The notes: generated by a model from the letters alone, not told the origin. Numbered from the stretch's first letter, positions 25,547 to 35,836 are shown. The stretch: 64,000 nucleotides of DNA from Leptolyngbya sp. CCY15150 (GCF_016888135.1 NZ_JACSWB010000277.1:1-64000); one strand, 5' to 3'. Numbers and translations are program-made.

Positions 25547-26344
25547 ATGGGTGTTTTAGTCAGCAACATCGTCGCCATCTATCGCAAGGAGCTACAGAGC
25601 TACTTTGCCTCCCCCTTTACCTACGTGATTACCGGGGTGTTTTGGTTTATTAGTGGCCTGTTTTTTGCCGCCATTTTGCTTGGCCCTACCGGGGTAATTG
25701 CCCAGGTGGCGGCCCAGGATCAGTTTGGCGGCGGCGCGCCAGTGGATGTGCCGAGCCAATTTTTGATTGTCTACCTCGGGGTGATTGGATCGTTGGCTCT
25801 GTTCATCCTGCCGATGCTGTCCATGGGGCTCTATGCCGAGGAACGCAAGCGCGGCACCCTAGAGCTGTTGGCCACCTCACCGATTACAAACTGGGCGGTG
25901 GCGGTGGGCAAGCTGCTGGGGGTGCTGACGTTCTTTTTCACCATGACGGTGCCGCTGTTGATCTATGAAGCGATCGCCTTTTTGTCTGCAGATCCGCCCG
26001 CCAATCCAGTGCTGCTGCTGGTGGCCCATGGTGGGCTGCTGCTGCTAGCTGCCGCCGTGCTCTCCCTGGGGATGTTCGTCTCATCGCTCACCGATAGCAC
26101 CATCCTCTCGGCGGTGCTGACCTTTGGGCTGATGCTGATGCTCTGGGTGACGGATTTAATCGCCAGTGGCGTCCAAGGGCCCGTCGGGGAAGCCATTGCA
26201 CATCTATCGCTGCTCACTAGCTATGGCAATTTAATCCAGGGCATTGTGGAAACCAGCGATCTGGTGTTGTTCGCCAGCTATATCGTCCTCGGTATTTTTC
26301 TCACCGCTCAGTCTATTGAACTGCTGCGCTACCAACGCTCCTAG
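25547..26344 (+). CDS. ABC-2 type permease, GldF-like
   Basis: The 265-residue protein starts VSNIVAIYRKELQSYFASPFTYVITGVFWFISG, the GldF/ABC-2 beginning. It has about six membrane segments, and the loop MGLYAEERKRGTLELLATSPITNWAVAVGKLLG is the standard cytoplasmic coupling motif. It forms the transmembrane channel for the upstream ATPase. Preceded by the site TCAGGAG. The 137-base gap before it holds no gene. Confidence 0.88.
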   Translation: MGVLVSNIVAIYRKELQSYFASPFTYVITGVFWFISGLFFAAILLGPTGVIAQVAAQDQFGGGAPVDVPSQFLIVYLGVIGSLALFILPMLSMGLYAEERKRGTLELLATSPITNWAVAVGKLLGVLTFFFTMTVPLLIYEAIAFLSADPPANPVLLLVAHGGLLLLAAAVLSLGMFVSSLTDSTILSAVLTFGLMLMLWVTDLIASGVQGPVGEAIAHLSLLTSYGNLIQGIVETSDLVLFASYIVLGIFLTAQSIELLRYQRS

Positions 26345-26397
26345 GGGCGATCGCCTGACTCCCTCCCTCTGTTTTACTGCTGCAAGGTGCCTGTTAG

Positions 26398-27984
26398 ATG
26401 AAACGAACGCCATTGACTTTTAAGGGACTTCGGTATTTGGTTTGGCTTGCGCCCATGCTGGTGATTGCTGGGCTGACGGCGGGTGTTGTGGCCGGTAGCT
26501 GGGGGCCAGTGCCGCTGGTTCTGATTCTGATCGGTCTTGCCATCGCCATCGGTTGGTTGATCAGCGAAAGTCGCGGTGGCTTTTGGCGACGGCGCTCGAC
26601 CCAGGCCAATACCAATGGGTTGGTGGCTACGCTGGCCGTGGTGGTGATTTTGGGCCTGATCAACCTGCTGGGCGTCCGCTACAGCCAGTCCTTTGACCTT
26701 ACCGAAAATCAACTCTATACCCTGGCTCCCCAGTCGCAACAGGTAGTCAGTAGTTTAGAGCAGCCGGTGAAGCTCCTGATCTTTGCCCCCACCCCCAATC
26801 CCACCGAGGAACGCTTGCTGCGCAACTATCGCCGCCAGAGCGATCGCTTCAGCCATGAATATATCGATCCCCAAGCCAATCCCGTTTTGGCTCAGCAGGT
26901 GGGCGTTAGCACCATCGGCGAGGTCTATCTAGAAGTGGGCGAAGGTGACGCCGTGACCCGTCGCTATGTGCAAACCCTGACGCCCCAGCAACCGCTCTCG
27001 GAACGGTTGATCAGCAATGCCATTGCCCGCCTGGGCAGCGATCGCTCCCCCAAGATCTACATCACTCAGGGGCACGGAGAACGGATTCTGGAGGCTGGGC
27101 AAGGGGGCTTATCGGAAGCGATCGCCCGCCTGCAGGATGAGAATTATCTGGTGGAACCGCTGCAGTTGACGGAGGATGGACAGATTCCAGCGGATGCGGA
27201 TGTGGTGATTGTGCCTGGCCCCCAGCAGGCTTTTCTAGAAACCGAGGTGGAGGCTCTGGAAACCTTTGCCCAGGGAGCGAATGGGCTATTGCTGATGCTG
27301 GATCCCACCACGGAGCCGGGTCTTGATAGTTTCCTAGACAACTGGGGCATTACCCTCAGTACCGATGCCCTGATTCTGGATCCCGAGGGACAGGCGGTGG
27401 GGCTAGGCCCCGCCGTGCCATTGGTCACCCGCTATGGCCCCCACCCCATTACCGAACAACTGAGCGGTATGTCCTACTATCCCGTAGCTCAGCCCATTGC
27501 TTTGACTGAGGTGCCAGGGGTGGAAGCGGTGCCGCTGCTGTTGACGGGCGATCAGTCTCAAGTGCAGCCCATTGATGATCAAGGGCAAGTGCAGCTCGAT
27601 CCTGATGCGGAAGAGCAGGGTTCCTTGGCGGTGGGGGTGGCGATGAGCCGTCCGGCACAGGGGGATGGCACCCTTTCCGAGGAACCTGTGGATCTGCTGG
27701 AGAATGGTGAGGATGGCGAGTCGCGCTTGGTGATCATTGGCAACTCTGCCTTTGCCACGGATGGTCTATTTGGACAAGTGCTCAACGGCGATGTGTTCCT
27801 CAATGCGGTTGCTTGGCTCAGCAATCAAGAAGGGGAGGTGCTAGCCATTCGTCCGAAGGAACCAACTAGCCGCCGTATTGTGCTGACGCTAGGACAGCAG
27901 GCCACTCTAGCGATCGCTTCCCTAGTCGTAGTACCGCTGTTGGCCTTTGCCATCGCCATCGCCCTTTGGCTGAAGCGCCGGTAG
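26398..27984 (+). CDS. GldG-like auxiliary protein of the ABC exporter
   Basis: A 528-residue protein with two N-terminal membrane helices (about residues 10-60), a third near 75-95 (LVATLAVVVILGLINLLG), and a C-terminal helix (ATLAIASLVVVPLLAFAIAIALWL). Between them is a large soluble domain: SQSFDLTENQLYTLAPQSQQVVSSLEQPVKLLIFAP is the GldG hallmark, followed by a DUF4350-like segment (ITQGHGERILEAGQGGL). It should sit in the cytoplasmic membrane with the soluble domain outside and assist export by the GldA/F pair. Its stop is 20 bases before the convergent ybaK gene. Confidence 0.86.
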   Translation: MKRTPLTFKGLRYLVWLAPMLVIAGLTAGVVAGSWGPVPLVLILIGLAIAIGWLISESRGGFWRRRSTQANTNGLVATLAVVVILGLINLLGVRYSQSFDLTENQLYTLAPQSQQVVSSLEQPVKLLIFAPTPNPTEERLLRNYRRQSDRFSHEYIDPQANPVLAQQVGVSTIGEVYLEVGEGDAVTRRYVQTLTPQQPLSERLISNAIARLGSDRSPKIYITQGHGERILEAGQGGLSEAIARLQDENYLVEPLQLTEDGQIPADADVVIVPGPQQAFLETEVEALETFAQGANGLLLMLDPTTEPGLDSFLDNWGITLSTDALILDPEGQAVGLGPAVPLVTRYGPHPITEQLSGMSYYPVAQPIALTEVPGVEAVPLLLTGDQSQVQPIDDQGQVQLDPDAEEQGSLAVGVAMSRPAQGDGTLSEEPVDLLENGEDGESRLVIIGNSAFATDGLFGQVLNGDVFLNAVAWLSNQEGEVLAIRPKEPTSRRIVLTLGQQATLAIASLVVVPLLAFAIAIALWLKRR

Positions 27985-28003
27985 GTGACAAGAACTTGCC
28001 CAT

Positions 28004-28483
28004 CTAGTCGGCGGTGGCGATCGCTCCTAGAGTGGCTTGCACCGATCGCACATAGTCTTGGGGCGCAAGAACCATCAGCATACCCCGTGTCCCGGCCGAG
28101 ACAGCGATCGCGGCGTGATCGACTAAACTGCTATCCCCATAGACCGGGTAGGCTTTCTTACAGGCCAAGGCCGTCACCCCACCGCGAATATAGCCGGTCA
28201 GAGCCTGCACCTCTTTGAGGGGCACGGGCTGCACCTTGCGATCGCCGCTGAGTTTGGCCAGGGCTTTGAGATCAAGCTGGCGGTGGGAGGGAATGACCGC
28301 CAGGCAGACGCCGGTTTGGTCACCGCGAACGACGAGGGTTTTAAACACCTGCTGGGGCGGAAGGCCGATGCCGGCGGCGGCCTTCTCGGCATCTAGGTCA
28401 GCGGGATCATAGTCGTAGGTACGTAGCTCGTAGGGGATGCCGAGGCGATCGAGGGATCGAGCAGCGTTGGTTTTCTGAACCAT
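28004..28483 (-). CDS. YbaK/EbsC-type aminoacyl-tRNA deacylase
   Basis: The 159-residue protein reads KTNAARSLDRLGIPYELRTYDYDPADLDAEKAAAGIGLPPQQVFKTLVVRGD, then CLAVIPSHRQLDLKALAKLSGDRKV and GYIRGGVTALACKKAYPVYGD. That is the INS/YbaK fold with the conserved Lys in QVFKTLV and the GGV loop. YbaK hydrolyses mischarged Cys-tRNA(Pro); it acts in the cytosol. It follows the cytochrome gene by 10 bases on the same strand, probably co-transcribed. Confidence 0.9.
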   Translation of the reverse strand: MVQKTNAARSLDRLGIPYELRTYDYDPADLDAEKAAAGIGLPPQQVFKTLVVRGDQTGVCLAVIPSHRQLDLKALAKLSGDRKVQPVPLKEVQALTGYIRGGVTALACKKAYPVYGDSSLVDHAAIAVSAGTRGMLMVLAPQDYVRSVQATLGAIATAD

Positions 28484-28493
28484 GGGCTACCCC

Positions 28494-28871
28494 TCAAGAC
28501 GGCCAACCGGCTTCGGCTTGCTGCAATACATAGGCCGCAACGTCGTAGATCTCTTGACTGGAGAGGCGATCGCCATAGCCAGACATGGGCATTTTCCCCT
28601 GAGTCACGATAGTAGCGATCGCCTCTAGATCGTCCATGTGGTAGCGCTGCAGAGCCCGCTGCTTGAGAGACTTTCCTCGACGGATAATGTTGCCTCCCTG
28701 GGCATGGCATCCGGCACAGTTGGCGGCAAAAACCACGGCTCCTCGATCGGGATTAGGGCTGCTGTCTGCTTGGGCCCAGACGGGGCTAACGCCAATGCTC
28801 AGGATCAAGAGTCCACTGATCAAGAGAGCGATCGCTCCCGGTAGCGAATAGCGCTTGCTCCACGGAGTCAT
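28494..28871 (-). CDS. c6-like monohaem cytochrome c
   Basis: It encodes 125 residues from ATG 28871 with a clear signal peptide (LPGAIALLISGLLILSIGV, cleavage after VWAQA). The mature part has the haem site CAGCH. The C-terminal region MPMSGYGDRLSSQEIYDVAAYVLQQAEAGW resembles cytochrome c6, with the Met axial ligand in the MPMS segment. A variant central part (GNIIRRGKSLKQRAL in place of the usual c6 sequence) suggests a c6B/c6C-type paralogue. It would carry electrons in the thylakoid lumen or periplasm. Longer in-frame starts (28943) would bury the signal. Confidence 0.86.
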   Translation of the reverse strand: MTPWSKRYSLPGAIALLISGLLILSIGVSPVWAQADSSPNPDRGAVVFAANCAGCHAQGGNIIRRGKSLKQRALQRYHMDDLEAIATIVTQGKMPMSGYGDRLSSQEIYDVAAYVLQQAEAGWPS

Positions 28872-29063
28872 AGCTCTGATCCCCGGAAATAGGAGGTTTT
28901 GTCGTTGTTGCATGATGCCAGTTGTGACCTGCGTTTCAAACATTGTGGGTTCTATGGCCCTAAGAGACCTTCATGGTGTGATTAATATCACAGCTAAGAC
29001 TGATCTTCATCAATCTAAAGAACTTGTAAACCTTGGATAGTATAGACAGCCATAGCTCAGTCC

Positions 29064-29297
29064 ATGTTGTCTCTAGCTGTACCTATCGTAATGATCGATC
29101 GTCTTGTTACGTCTGCCTTCGAAACAGGTTGTCTCAGTGTGGAGTCTGAAGCGTTGATTCGCCAAGTGTTGGCGGCGCGTACCTATCGCGTTTCTGACTT
29201 GGAGCGACTGCAGCAGCTTAGGGATGCGGTGCAGTCTGGACGGGTGAAACGCGAGGCAACGGGTCGGTTTGAGCGAATTCTAGAAGTTTGTCGATAG
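29064..29297 (+). CDS. Small conserved-looking helical protein, unknown
   Basis: A 77-residue product with a core of VTSAFETGCLSVESEALIRQ, then a charged helix with LERLQQLRDAVQSGRVKRE. The all-helical, charged composition and the complete reading frame suggest a real gene, and I believe related small proteins occur widely in cyanobacteria. ATG 29091 (MIDRLVTS) is a likely alternative start. No function can be assigned. Confidence 0.6.
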   Translation: MLSLAVPIVMIDRLVTSAFETGCLSVESEALIRQVLAARTYRVSDLERLQQLRDAVQSGRVKREATGRFERILEVCR

Positions 29298-29562
29298 GCT
29301 GGGTCGCCCCACGCGCATTATGGGGAGCGATCGCCTTCGCTATCGTTTTAAGTCGCTAGACTCCATGACATGAAGCTACGCTGCTGGGTTTCGGCTACGC
29401 TCAATCCTCGTCTCATAGGAATTTGAGCCAATAGTTACGTCTCACCCCTTAAGACAGTCTTCGCTAAAGCTTCGATACAGATTGACGACGGCTACACATG
29501 GGCTCTATCCCAAGCAATGAATGGGACAGGGGCTGATAGGTCAGGTGCAGGGTCGCTAACCC

Positions 29563-29946
29563 CTAGGAATCTTCGAGCTGCTTGACCGACACATCAATAG
29601 CATCTACGTCCACCGTTCCCGGCGGTGTTAGGCGCTGAAACGTTCTGTTTTCTACCACCAGCGGTTCCCCGCAGTTTGGGCAAGCCAACTGCATGTTGTT
29701 GAACCCAGCTAAAGAACTGCTACATACGGGACATTGCCCTTCCACCAAGTTGCGCTTGAGCCACCAGCGAAACACCAGCACCGCCACAATGGGTGCCAGG
29801 ATCAGCAATCCTAGGAAGATGAAGAATGACTTCACTAACCACCCTAGCCCAATGATGCCCAGAAACCAGATGATGGCAAAGGTTGTAATCCAAAATCTGA
29901 GGCCAGACAGGTTCACTTGCAGATTGCTAAAGCTACTTTGCTTCAC
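29563..29946 (-). CDS. Membrane protein with zinc-ribbon domain
   Basis: This 127-residue protein is read from GTG 29946, which has AGGAGAA eight bases upstream; a TTG at 29994 is the alternative. Two membrane helices (FWITTFAIIWFLGIIGLGWLV and FFIFLGLLILAPIVAVLVF) are followed by a zinc ribbon with CPVC and CPNC pairs about 20 residues apart. The C-terminus is acidic. Role unknown; such ribbons usually mediate protein or RNA contacts. Confidence 0.72.
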   Translation of the reverse strand: MKQSSFSNLQVNLSGLRFWITTFAIIWFLGIIGLGWLVKSFFIFLGLLILAPIVAVLVFRWWLKRNLVEGQCPVCSSSLAGFNNMQLACPNCGEPLVVENRTFQRLTPPGTVDVDAIDVSVKQLEDS

Positions 29947-30174
29947 GGGGGATTCTCCTGCACGATAAGCAGTTCTAGTCCGAGGTTTCGCCAACTACCG
30001 AGGACGACGGGCTCAAACGGACTGCGGTGGTCTAACCTTAGTCTACGAAATTCGGCCCTTCTTGTCGCAAGGCATGAAGGACGGATGCCCGCCCTTGCCT
30101 GAGGGGCAAGGATGGGCAACGGTTTGGGTCAACAGGGGAGCTGTAACAATGGGTTACAGGATCCGTTGCGACGC

Positions 30175-32616
30175 TTACGACTCGTCAGTCACGCGCACCG
30201 AAAGACGCAGGGTGCCGGTTGTGGAGTCGGGCGATCGCCACCCCCGCAGATGATCGCGCACCTGTTGAATGAAGCTCAGGTCTTCTAAGGTCGAGGCTTG
30301 GTCATCCAGCAAGACTTGCTGCACGCTGCCGTTGACTAAGCGCAGTTCCATCAGTACTATCCCGGAGAGGCGATCGCTGATGTAAAGATCCTGTAAATAC
30401 TGATCTAGGTTGGTGTAGATGTCATCGCTGTTGGTTAGGGCAACGCCATCAAGGGTGAGATCGATGATTTCCAAACGTATATTATCGACCTCTAGGCTCG
30501 AAGAACGTGACTCAAGCTCCCAAGATGGCATGGACTGAGGGATCGATCTAGTGGGTTGGCGACCTAAACCAGCGGAGAAGGGTGCTGCTGAGGGCGGCGG
30601 TGCTGCGAGGGAGCCAAACATGAGGTCATTGTCATCGAAGTCAAAGGCAGGGCCAAAAATGCCTTCATAGCTGACGCCGTCGGGTAACTCCACCGGGACT
30701 TCTACGGTGCGGCGAGTGCCATCGGGGTCAACACGCACTTCGTCGGTGACAGCGACAAAGGCGGTGTATTGCGACAGCAGCCGATAGGCCAGTGCCGTTT
30801 GGGTGACGGCGTTGACGCCCTCCACGGTTTCCATGCCATAGAGCTGGTTCATTAAGTCTTTGATGCGGGCCCGTCCCCAGAGTTGGGCGATCGCTCCCTG
30901 GGATGGCCCACTCTCGAAATTAACCGCTAGGGTTTCATCAAAGGGAACGCCCCCTGCTGCCACGCCGCGAATGCGCAGCACACCGGATTGTCCGTCGGTT
31001 TTCCGCCCAAAGATGACGAGGGGCTGTTCGGCAAATAGGTCGGGAATGGCGGAGGGATAGATCTCAGGGGCGTCGCCCTCGCCTTCCCAGGTCACTTCAA
31101 TGTTGGTAAGAACAGGATTGTTGATCTGACGGAAGAAGCGATCGGCGACCTCTCCGGAGGGTTCATCCTGGCGAATCACCTGGGAGGTGCCGCGTCCGGC
31201 CTCGGCTAGGCGATCTAAGAGGAAGCGATTGACGGAACTGCCTACCCCAAAGCTATAGAGCCGGTTGCCTGGCTCTAGGCGTTGCTGCACTTCGGCGATA
31301 ATCTCAGCGTCGTTGCCAATATAACCATCGGTTAGCAGCACCACGCTACGCAGCCGTCCTTCTGGGGCAGGGGGAAAGTCAAGCACGGCTCGGATGCCGT
31401 TCAACAGTTCGGTGCCGCCATTAGCGGTGAGTTGATCGACGTAGGCGATCGCTCTCCGACGGTTTTCGGGAGTATTGGGCAGGGGCGTGGCGGAGAGCTG
31501 CTCGGTGGTGTTGGCAAAGTCGATGATTGTAAAGGTGTCGTTGGGATTGAGTCCATTAATCATGCGGCGCATGAGTTCCTGGGACTTCAGGAGAGGATCG
31601 CCCATCTGGGAGCCGGAGGTATCCATCAAAAACACCACATCTTTAGGAACGATGGCGGTGCTGGGATAGTCGATGGCGGGGATCAGGTAGGCCGCAAAGT
31701 GACCGCCCTCCTCGTGGCGCTGGGTGAGGACGGTGGCTTGGGGGCGATCGCTCATCACCTGGTAGCGCAGGATCAAGTCTTGATTGGGAATGGTGTCTGC
31801 GGCATCGAGCTGCACATGAACTTCTCGCCCGCGAGGGGTGGTCTGGATGGTGTGCGACGGAGAGGTGACATTGGTAATCGGCACCCCAGCATCTAGGTTA
31901 ACGGTGACCTGAATATCGTGCCCCGATCGCTGCTCTGGGGGAATGACTGGCGGCGTAATTCGAGTGGCGTCGGGGACTTGGGGCGTGTTGCCGGTGACGG
32001 TGGCTGGGCCAGGAATGTAGCGTGGCCCGACCACCATGGGAAAGACAAATTCGTAATGGGCACCCTCGAAGGTCAAGCTTTCGGTGTAGCGAATGGTGAC
32101 GTCGATCTGTTCACCGGGAAGGATATTGGCTAGGGACTGGGTGAAAATATTGGCGCGCTCTTGCTCTAAGAGTCCGGCTGTCCGTCCTTCGTCGATCGCC
32201 TGTTGATAAATCGCCTGGGCTTCTTCCCGAGGTTTAATGTCGCCACGAATGACGCGATCGCCAATGCGGATCTCCATATCATCCACTGCCGCTTCATCGG
32301 GCAACGGGAAGACATAGATGGCTTCCAGGGGATCCTCAAAGGGATTTTCAAAGGTCTGGGTCACCTCCACCCGCGCCACATTGCCAGTTACCTGGGCCTG
32401 CACATCGGTGTGGATGAGGGGAAAAACCTGGGAGCCCCCCTCGTTTTGCACATAGAGCCCACCAAGGGTGGATGTATCAGGGGCAGCCATACGGGGTTCT
32501 CCTGGGGTTGAACGAACGGCGGGAGCGGTTTGGGCAGTGACAAGATTGCCACGATCGCGAGCCAGACCCAACAGTCCTACAATAACGACTGCGGGCAGGA
32601 CATACATAAGTTTCAT
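30175..32616 (-). CDS. Secreted VIT and von Willebrand A domain protein
   Basis: It encodes 813 residues from ATG 32616 with GGAGTGAG upstream and a signal peptide MKLMYVLPAVVIVGLLGLAR. The VIT domain (about residues 60-190) has GNVARVEVTQTFENPFEDPLEAIYVFPLPDEAAV. The vWA domain (about 325-500) starts DVVFLMDTSGSQMGDPL, an intact MIDAS D-x-S-x-S motif, and has VVLLTDGYIGND. The C-terminal region is of unknown fold, with a late strand-rich domain. VIT/vWA proteins act in extracellular adhesion or surface complexes; this one has no visible sorting signal. The longer frame upstream (32745) is not used. Confidence 0.87.
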   Translation of the reverse strand: MKLMYVLPAVVIVGLLGLARDRGNLVTAQTAPAVRSTPGEPRMAAPDTSTLGGLYVQNEGGSQVFPLIHTDVQAQVTGNVARVEVTQTFENPFEDPLEAIYVFPLPDEAAVDDMEIRIGDRVIRGDIKPREEAQAIYQQAIDEGRTAGLLEQERANIFTQSLANILPGEQIDVTIRYTESLTFEGAHYEFVFPMVVGPRYIPGPATVTGNTPQVPDATRITPPVIPPEQRSGHDIQVTVNLDAGVPITNVTSPSHTIQTTPRGREVHVQLDAADTIPNQDLILRYQVMSDRPQATVLTQRHEEGGHFAAYLIPAIDYPSTAIVPKDVVFLMDTSGSQMGDPLLKSQELMRRMINGLNPNDTFTIIDFANTTEQLSATPLPNTPENRRRAIAYVDQLTANGGTELLNGIRAVLDFPPAPEGRLRSVVLLTDGYIGNDAEIIAEVQQRLEPGNRLYSFGVGSSVNRFLLDRLAEAGRGTSQVIRQDEPSGEVADRFFRQINNPVLTNIEVTWEGEGDAPEIYPSAIPDLFAEQPLVIFGRKTDGQSGVLRIRGVAAGGVPFDETLAVNFESGPSQGAIAQLWGRARIKDLMNQLYGMETVEGVNAVTQTALAYRLLSQYTAFVAVTDEVRVDPDGTRRTVEVPVELPDGVSYEGIFGPAFDFDDNDLMFGSLAAPPPSAAPFSAGLGRQPTRSIPQSMPSWELESRSSSLEVDNIRLEIIDLTLDGVALTNSDDIYTNLDQYLQDLYISDRLSGIVLMELRLVNGSVQQVLLDDQASTLEDLSFIQQVRDHLRGWRSPDSTTGTLRLSVRVTDES

Positions 32617-32837
32617 AGATCTCACTCCAGAGCAACAGGCGATCGCTCTCCCCTCGCACCCATCAACAGGGCTGGCGACAGCTTGCGAGCAACCGACCCT
32701 GTATGGCCTAGCGCCTTTCAGCATCGGAGCGATCGCTTCCAGCATGGCACTTCGATCCGGCTAGCTGGGATCGGTTACCAAAAGGGAAACCACTGGTTAG
32801 CTCTACACCCAGACCCGGCCATCTTCCGACCGCAACC

Positions 32838-34628
32838 CTAGGGATTAAAATACGCTTTGTAAATAGCATGGGCGATGGGCATGGCGCTCACCGATCCATA
32901 GCCGCCATTTTCCACAATGGCCGCGATCGCAATCTGGGGATCCTGGGCTGGCCCAAAGCCAACGAAAAGCGAGTGGGACGTCTGGCCTAGGACTTCCGAT
33001 GTACCCGTTTTGCCGCCGGTGAGGGGAATGCTGCCGTCGTTCAAGCCCTGGGCGGTACCCTGCTGCACCGTGGCGATTAATCCTTCTCGAATAACAGCGA
33101 TCGCGGCGGGATCGATCCCCGTGGGTATGGGCTGCATCTCGGGCGATGCGGTTTGATCCATCATCAAATGGGGGATCACCCGATTTCCACCGTTGGCGAT
33201 GGTGGCGGTCATCACGGCCATTTCCAGCGGCGTCACCTGCACTACCCCCTGACCAATGGCCATACTCACCGTATCGCCGGTGTACCAAGGTTCGCCGTAG
33301 AGTTCTACCTTTTCTTCTGGAGTGGGGATCAAACCGTGATTGCCACCTTCTAGCCCTAGGGTCGGCGTGGTGCCAATGCCTAACATTGCTCCCCAGTGGG
33401 CGATCGCTTCGGGCCCTGCCGCCATCCCCACTTGATAGAAAAAGGTGTTGCTGCTCACGGCAAGGGCATCACGAAAACCAATCGCCCCGTAGCCTTGGTT
33501 GCTATGTTCCCAGAACTGAGTACCGCCAACATTAATAAAGGCTGATGTATTGAGAATTGAGCCCGGAGTAAACTTACCCGACTGCATCCCCGCCACCGCT
33601 GTCACAATCTTAAAGGTGCTGCCGGGCGGATAACCCTGGAGGGCACGATTGAGAAACGGCTGGCTTTCGCCCTGAAGCTGCTGCCATTCAGCATCGGTCA
33701 CCCGGCGGGTAAAGATGTTGGGATCAAAGGAAGGGCCGCTGACCAAAACCAGAACTTCGCCCGTTTTAACATCGAGGGCGACAACCGCACCCCGTCGGTT
33801 GTTTAAGGCTTGCTCTGCCACCTGCTGTAGCTTGAGATCAATGGTGAGGTTAACGGAATCCCCGGAAATAGACGGTTCATTGCCCAGAATACGCCGTTCC
33901 TGACCGTTAGCATCGACTTCCACGCGGCGATTGCCCCAATGTCCTTCCAGGATGGGATTTGCCAACCGTTCGATCCCCATTTGCCCAACCACCATGCCGC
34001 TGGGATAATTAGGATTGCTCTCCATATCCGCTTCGGTGGCTTCGCCAATATAGCCAATGATGTGAGAGGCAAGGCGGCCATGGGGATAGTAGCGATTGGA
34101 TTCTGCCAGAATTTCAACGCCGGGAAACTGCTGGGCAAATTCTGCTAGGGCGACAAACGCATCGGGACTTAGTTGCTGCGCAATCCGCACGGGCAGCGGC
34201 GATGTATAGCCCGCCTGCTCTAGCTTGGCGAGCATCTCTTCTTTCGGAACATTCAGCAGGGGAGACAGTTGCTCGGCTAGATGTTGCCAATCTTCAGGCG
34301 ACTGCTGACGGGGCCAGAAGTAGACGGCGCGACTGAGGCGATTGGCGGCAATCAACTCTCCATTACGGTCGAGAATATTGCCGCGATCGGAGCGGATCGG
34401 TACTAGACGAGTCCGATTTTGCTCAGCTAGTTCTCGGTTGGCTGGGCCGGCTACCAGTTGGAGTTGGGCAAGACGATAGGCGCAAAATCCTAGGCAAACG
34501 GTACTGAATAGGATGAACACGATCGCTCGCTGGAGGAGCGTTTCACGGCTGATCGGACTTTTGACCAATGAGGTCTGAACATTCCGAGACTGGGGGGTGG
34601 TAGATGAAAATCGGAGGTCGGTAGTCAT
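32838..34628 (-). CDS. mrdA: Penicillin-binding protein 2 (class B transpeptidase)
   Basis: The 596-residue protein has one N-terminal membrane helix (residues about 30-52), a PBP dimerisation domain starting NRTRLVPIRSDRGNILDRNGELIA, and the transpeptidase domain. The motifs are S-x-x-K in YPPGSTFKIV (near residue 330), S-x-N in SSNTFFYQVG and K-T-G in GGKTGTSEVLG. This is the PBP2 order, required for cell-wall elongation with RodA, which is not in this window. Located in the cytoplasmic membrane with its active site outside. Confidence 0.93.
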   Translation of the reverse strand: MTTDLRFSSTTPQSRNVQTSLVKSPISRETLLQRAIVFILFSTVCLGFCAYRLAQLQLVAGPANRELAEQNRTRLVPIRSDRGNILDRNGELIAANRLSRAVYFWPRQQSPEDWQHLAEQLSPLLNVPKEEMLAKLEQAGYTSPLPVRIAQQLSPDAFVALAEFAQQFPGVEILAESNRYYPHGRLASHIIGYIGEATEADMESNPNYPSGMVVGQMGIERLANPILEGHWGNRRVEVDANGQERRILGNEPSISGDSVNLTIDLKLQQVAEQALNNRRGAVVALDVKTGEVLVLVSGPSFDPNIFTRRVTDAEWQQLQGESQPFLNRALQGYPPGSTFKIVTAVAGMQSGKFTPGSILNTSAFINVGGTQFWEHSNQGYGAIGFRDALAVSSNTFFYQVGMAAGPEAIAHWGAMLGIGTTPTLGLEGGNHGLIPTPEEKVELYGEPWYTGDTVSMAIGQGVVQVTPLEMAVMTATIANGGNRVIPHLMMDQTASPEMQPIPTGIDPAAIAVIREGLIATVQQGTAQGLNDGSIPLTGGKTGTSEVLGQTSHSLFVGFGPAQDPQIAIAAIVENGGYGSVSAMPIAHAIYKAYFNP

Positions 34629-35836
34629 GAACGGTCATCCATATCCAAGAGTGGTAGAGAGCGCAGACGTGATGTACACCGATGGTGACTGAGCGTTATT
34701 GGGGAGTATGGGGAGGGTGTCCTAGCAGATTGTCAATGCAGATTGGTAATGGCTTCACGGGGAACGTGCGGTTGGTTTAGGACGTTTCGTCGTTCTGGGT
34801 TGGATTTTTCGAGCGATCGCGGTTGGATGACCCTGCCATACTTCAAGGGGGCAAAACCGTACGCCGATGAGCTTGGGTAAAAACTTAGAGTGTCTGCTCC
34901 AAGCTTGGCTGCTCGTCATAGGGGGGTAAATCGTGCTTGCCTTAGAGCCTATCCATGGGACTGTCCAGATGAAGCTGGGTGATCAGCCGCTAGGTCACGT
35001 TGCCTGAGCCTTTGCCTGAGCCTTTGCCTGAGCTTTCTCTCGCATCCTGAGATGGATTGGGACAAGGGCGATCGCATCACGTACCCTACACCGCTGCACG
35101 CTACTGTCCTTCCCTTTAGAAATGAGGCAAAATCCGGATATTTTTGGATGAAAAATGAGTCGATGGTGTGTGAGGAAGCTCTATCTTTGTGGTGATTGCA
35201 AGATGATGCACTTCTCTATGACCATAACCTAATCTTTAGAAAAAGGTGCTCTGGCTCCATGAGATTTTAACGATCGTTGAACAGGTTCCACCACCCACAC
35301 CGTGGGATCTCTGGGGCTCTAGCGCGGCTTCTTGAGGAGGTCAGATCAGTCTTGGCATCTTGGCTCAGTAGGCAATCTTGGTGCATGTCAGCGTTCCCGC
35401 GTTGACACCTGTCTTGGTTGCTCCTGCACTCAGGCTGCAAGAGGCGCAGGAGCAATCCTAGGAGCGTTCCCACGCTCAGGGTAGGAACGATATCTATAGG
35501 CGTCAAGTCTCTGCACCCACGGGATTTCTGGGATGGCTTTTGAAGACGTCTGGTGAAGACGTCTGATCTTGGCTAGGTAGACCGTCTTGGTGCGTTATCG
35601 AACTTAACCCTGGTCTAAGTGTCAAGCTACAGCGGGTTGATTCCAGCCAGGGTTGATAAATCTTGGTTCTAAATTTAGCTTTGACCGGTTTGTCGGTTAA
35701 TATTGGTGCGATCGGGGCGCTCGTTTAAACAACCGGCAGGACATTCTAGGTGTCTGCCAGCCTCCTCGATGTTTGGCATCGTGGTGCAATCAATGACATT
35801 CTTGTTGAATACACGCTCAGTGCAGTTAGCATCATC
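34629..35836. repeat. Long spacer with degenerate repeats
   Basis: No supported gene is seen in about 1.2 kb. It contains three 12-bp tandem units TGCCTGAGCCTT at 35001-35036. A 10-bp perfect hairpin TTGCTCCTGC/GCAGGAGCAA lies at 35418-35455. GAAGACGTCTG occurs twice around 35541-35565. Two roughly 100-bp segments (about 35287-35395 and 35510-35595) resemble each other, sharing CCCAC..GGGAT.TCTGGG and CTTGGCT..GTAG...TCTTGGTGC. AACCCTGG/CCAGGGTT arms sit at 35606 and 35647. It looks like decayed repeat DNA. Confidence 0.45.
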
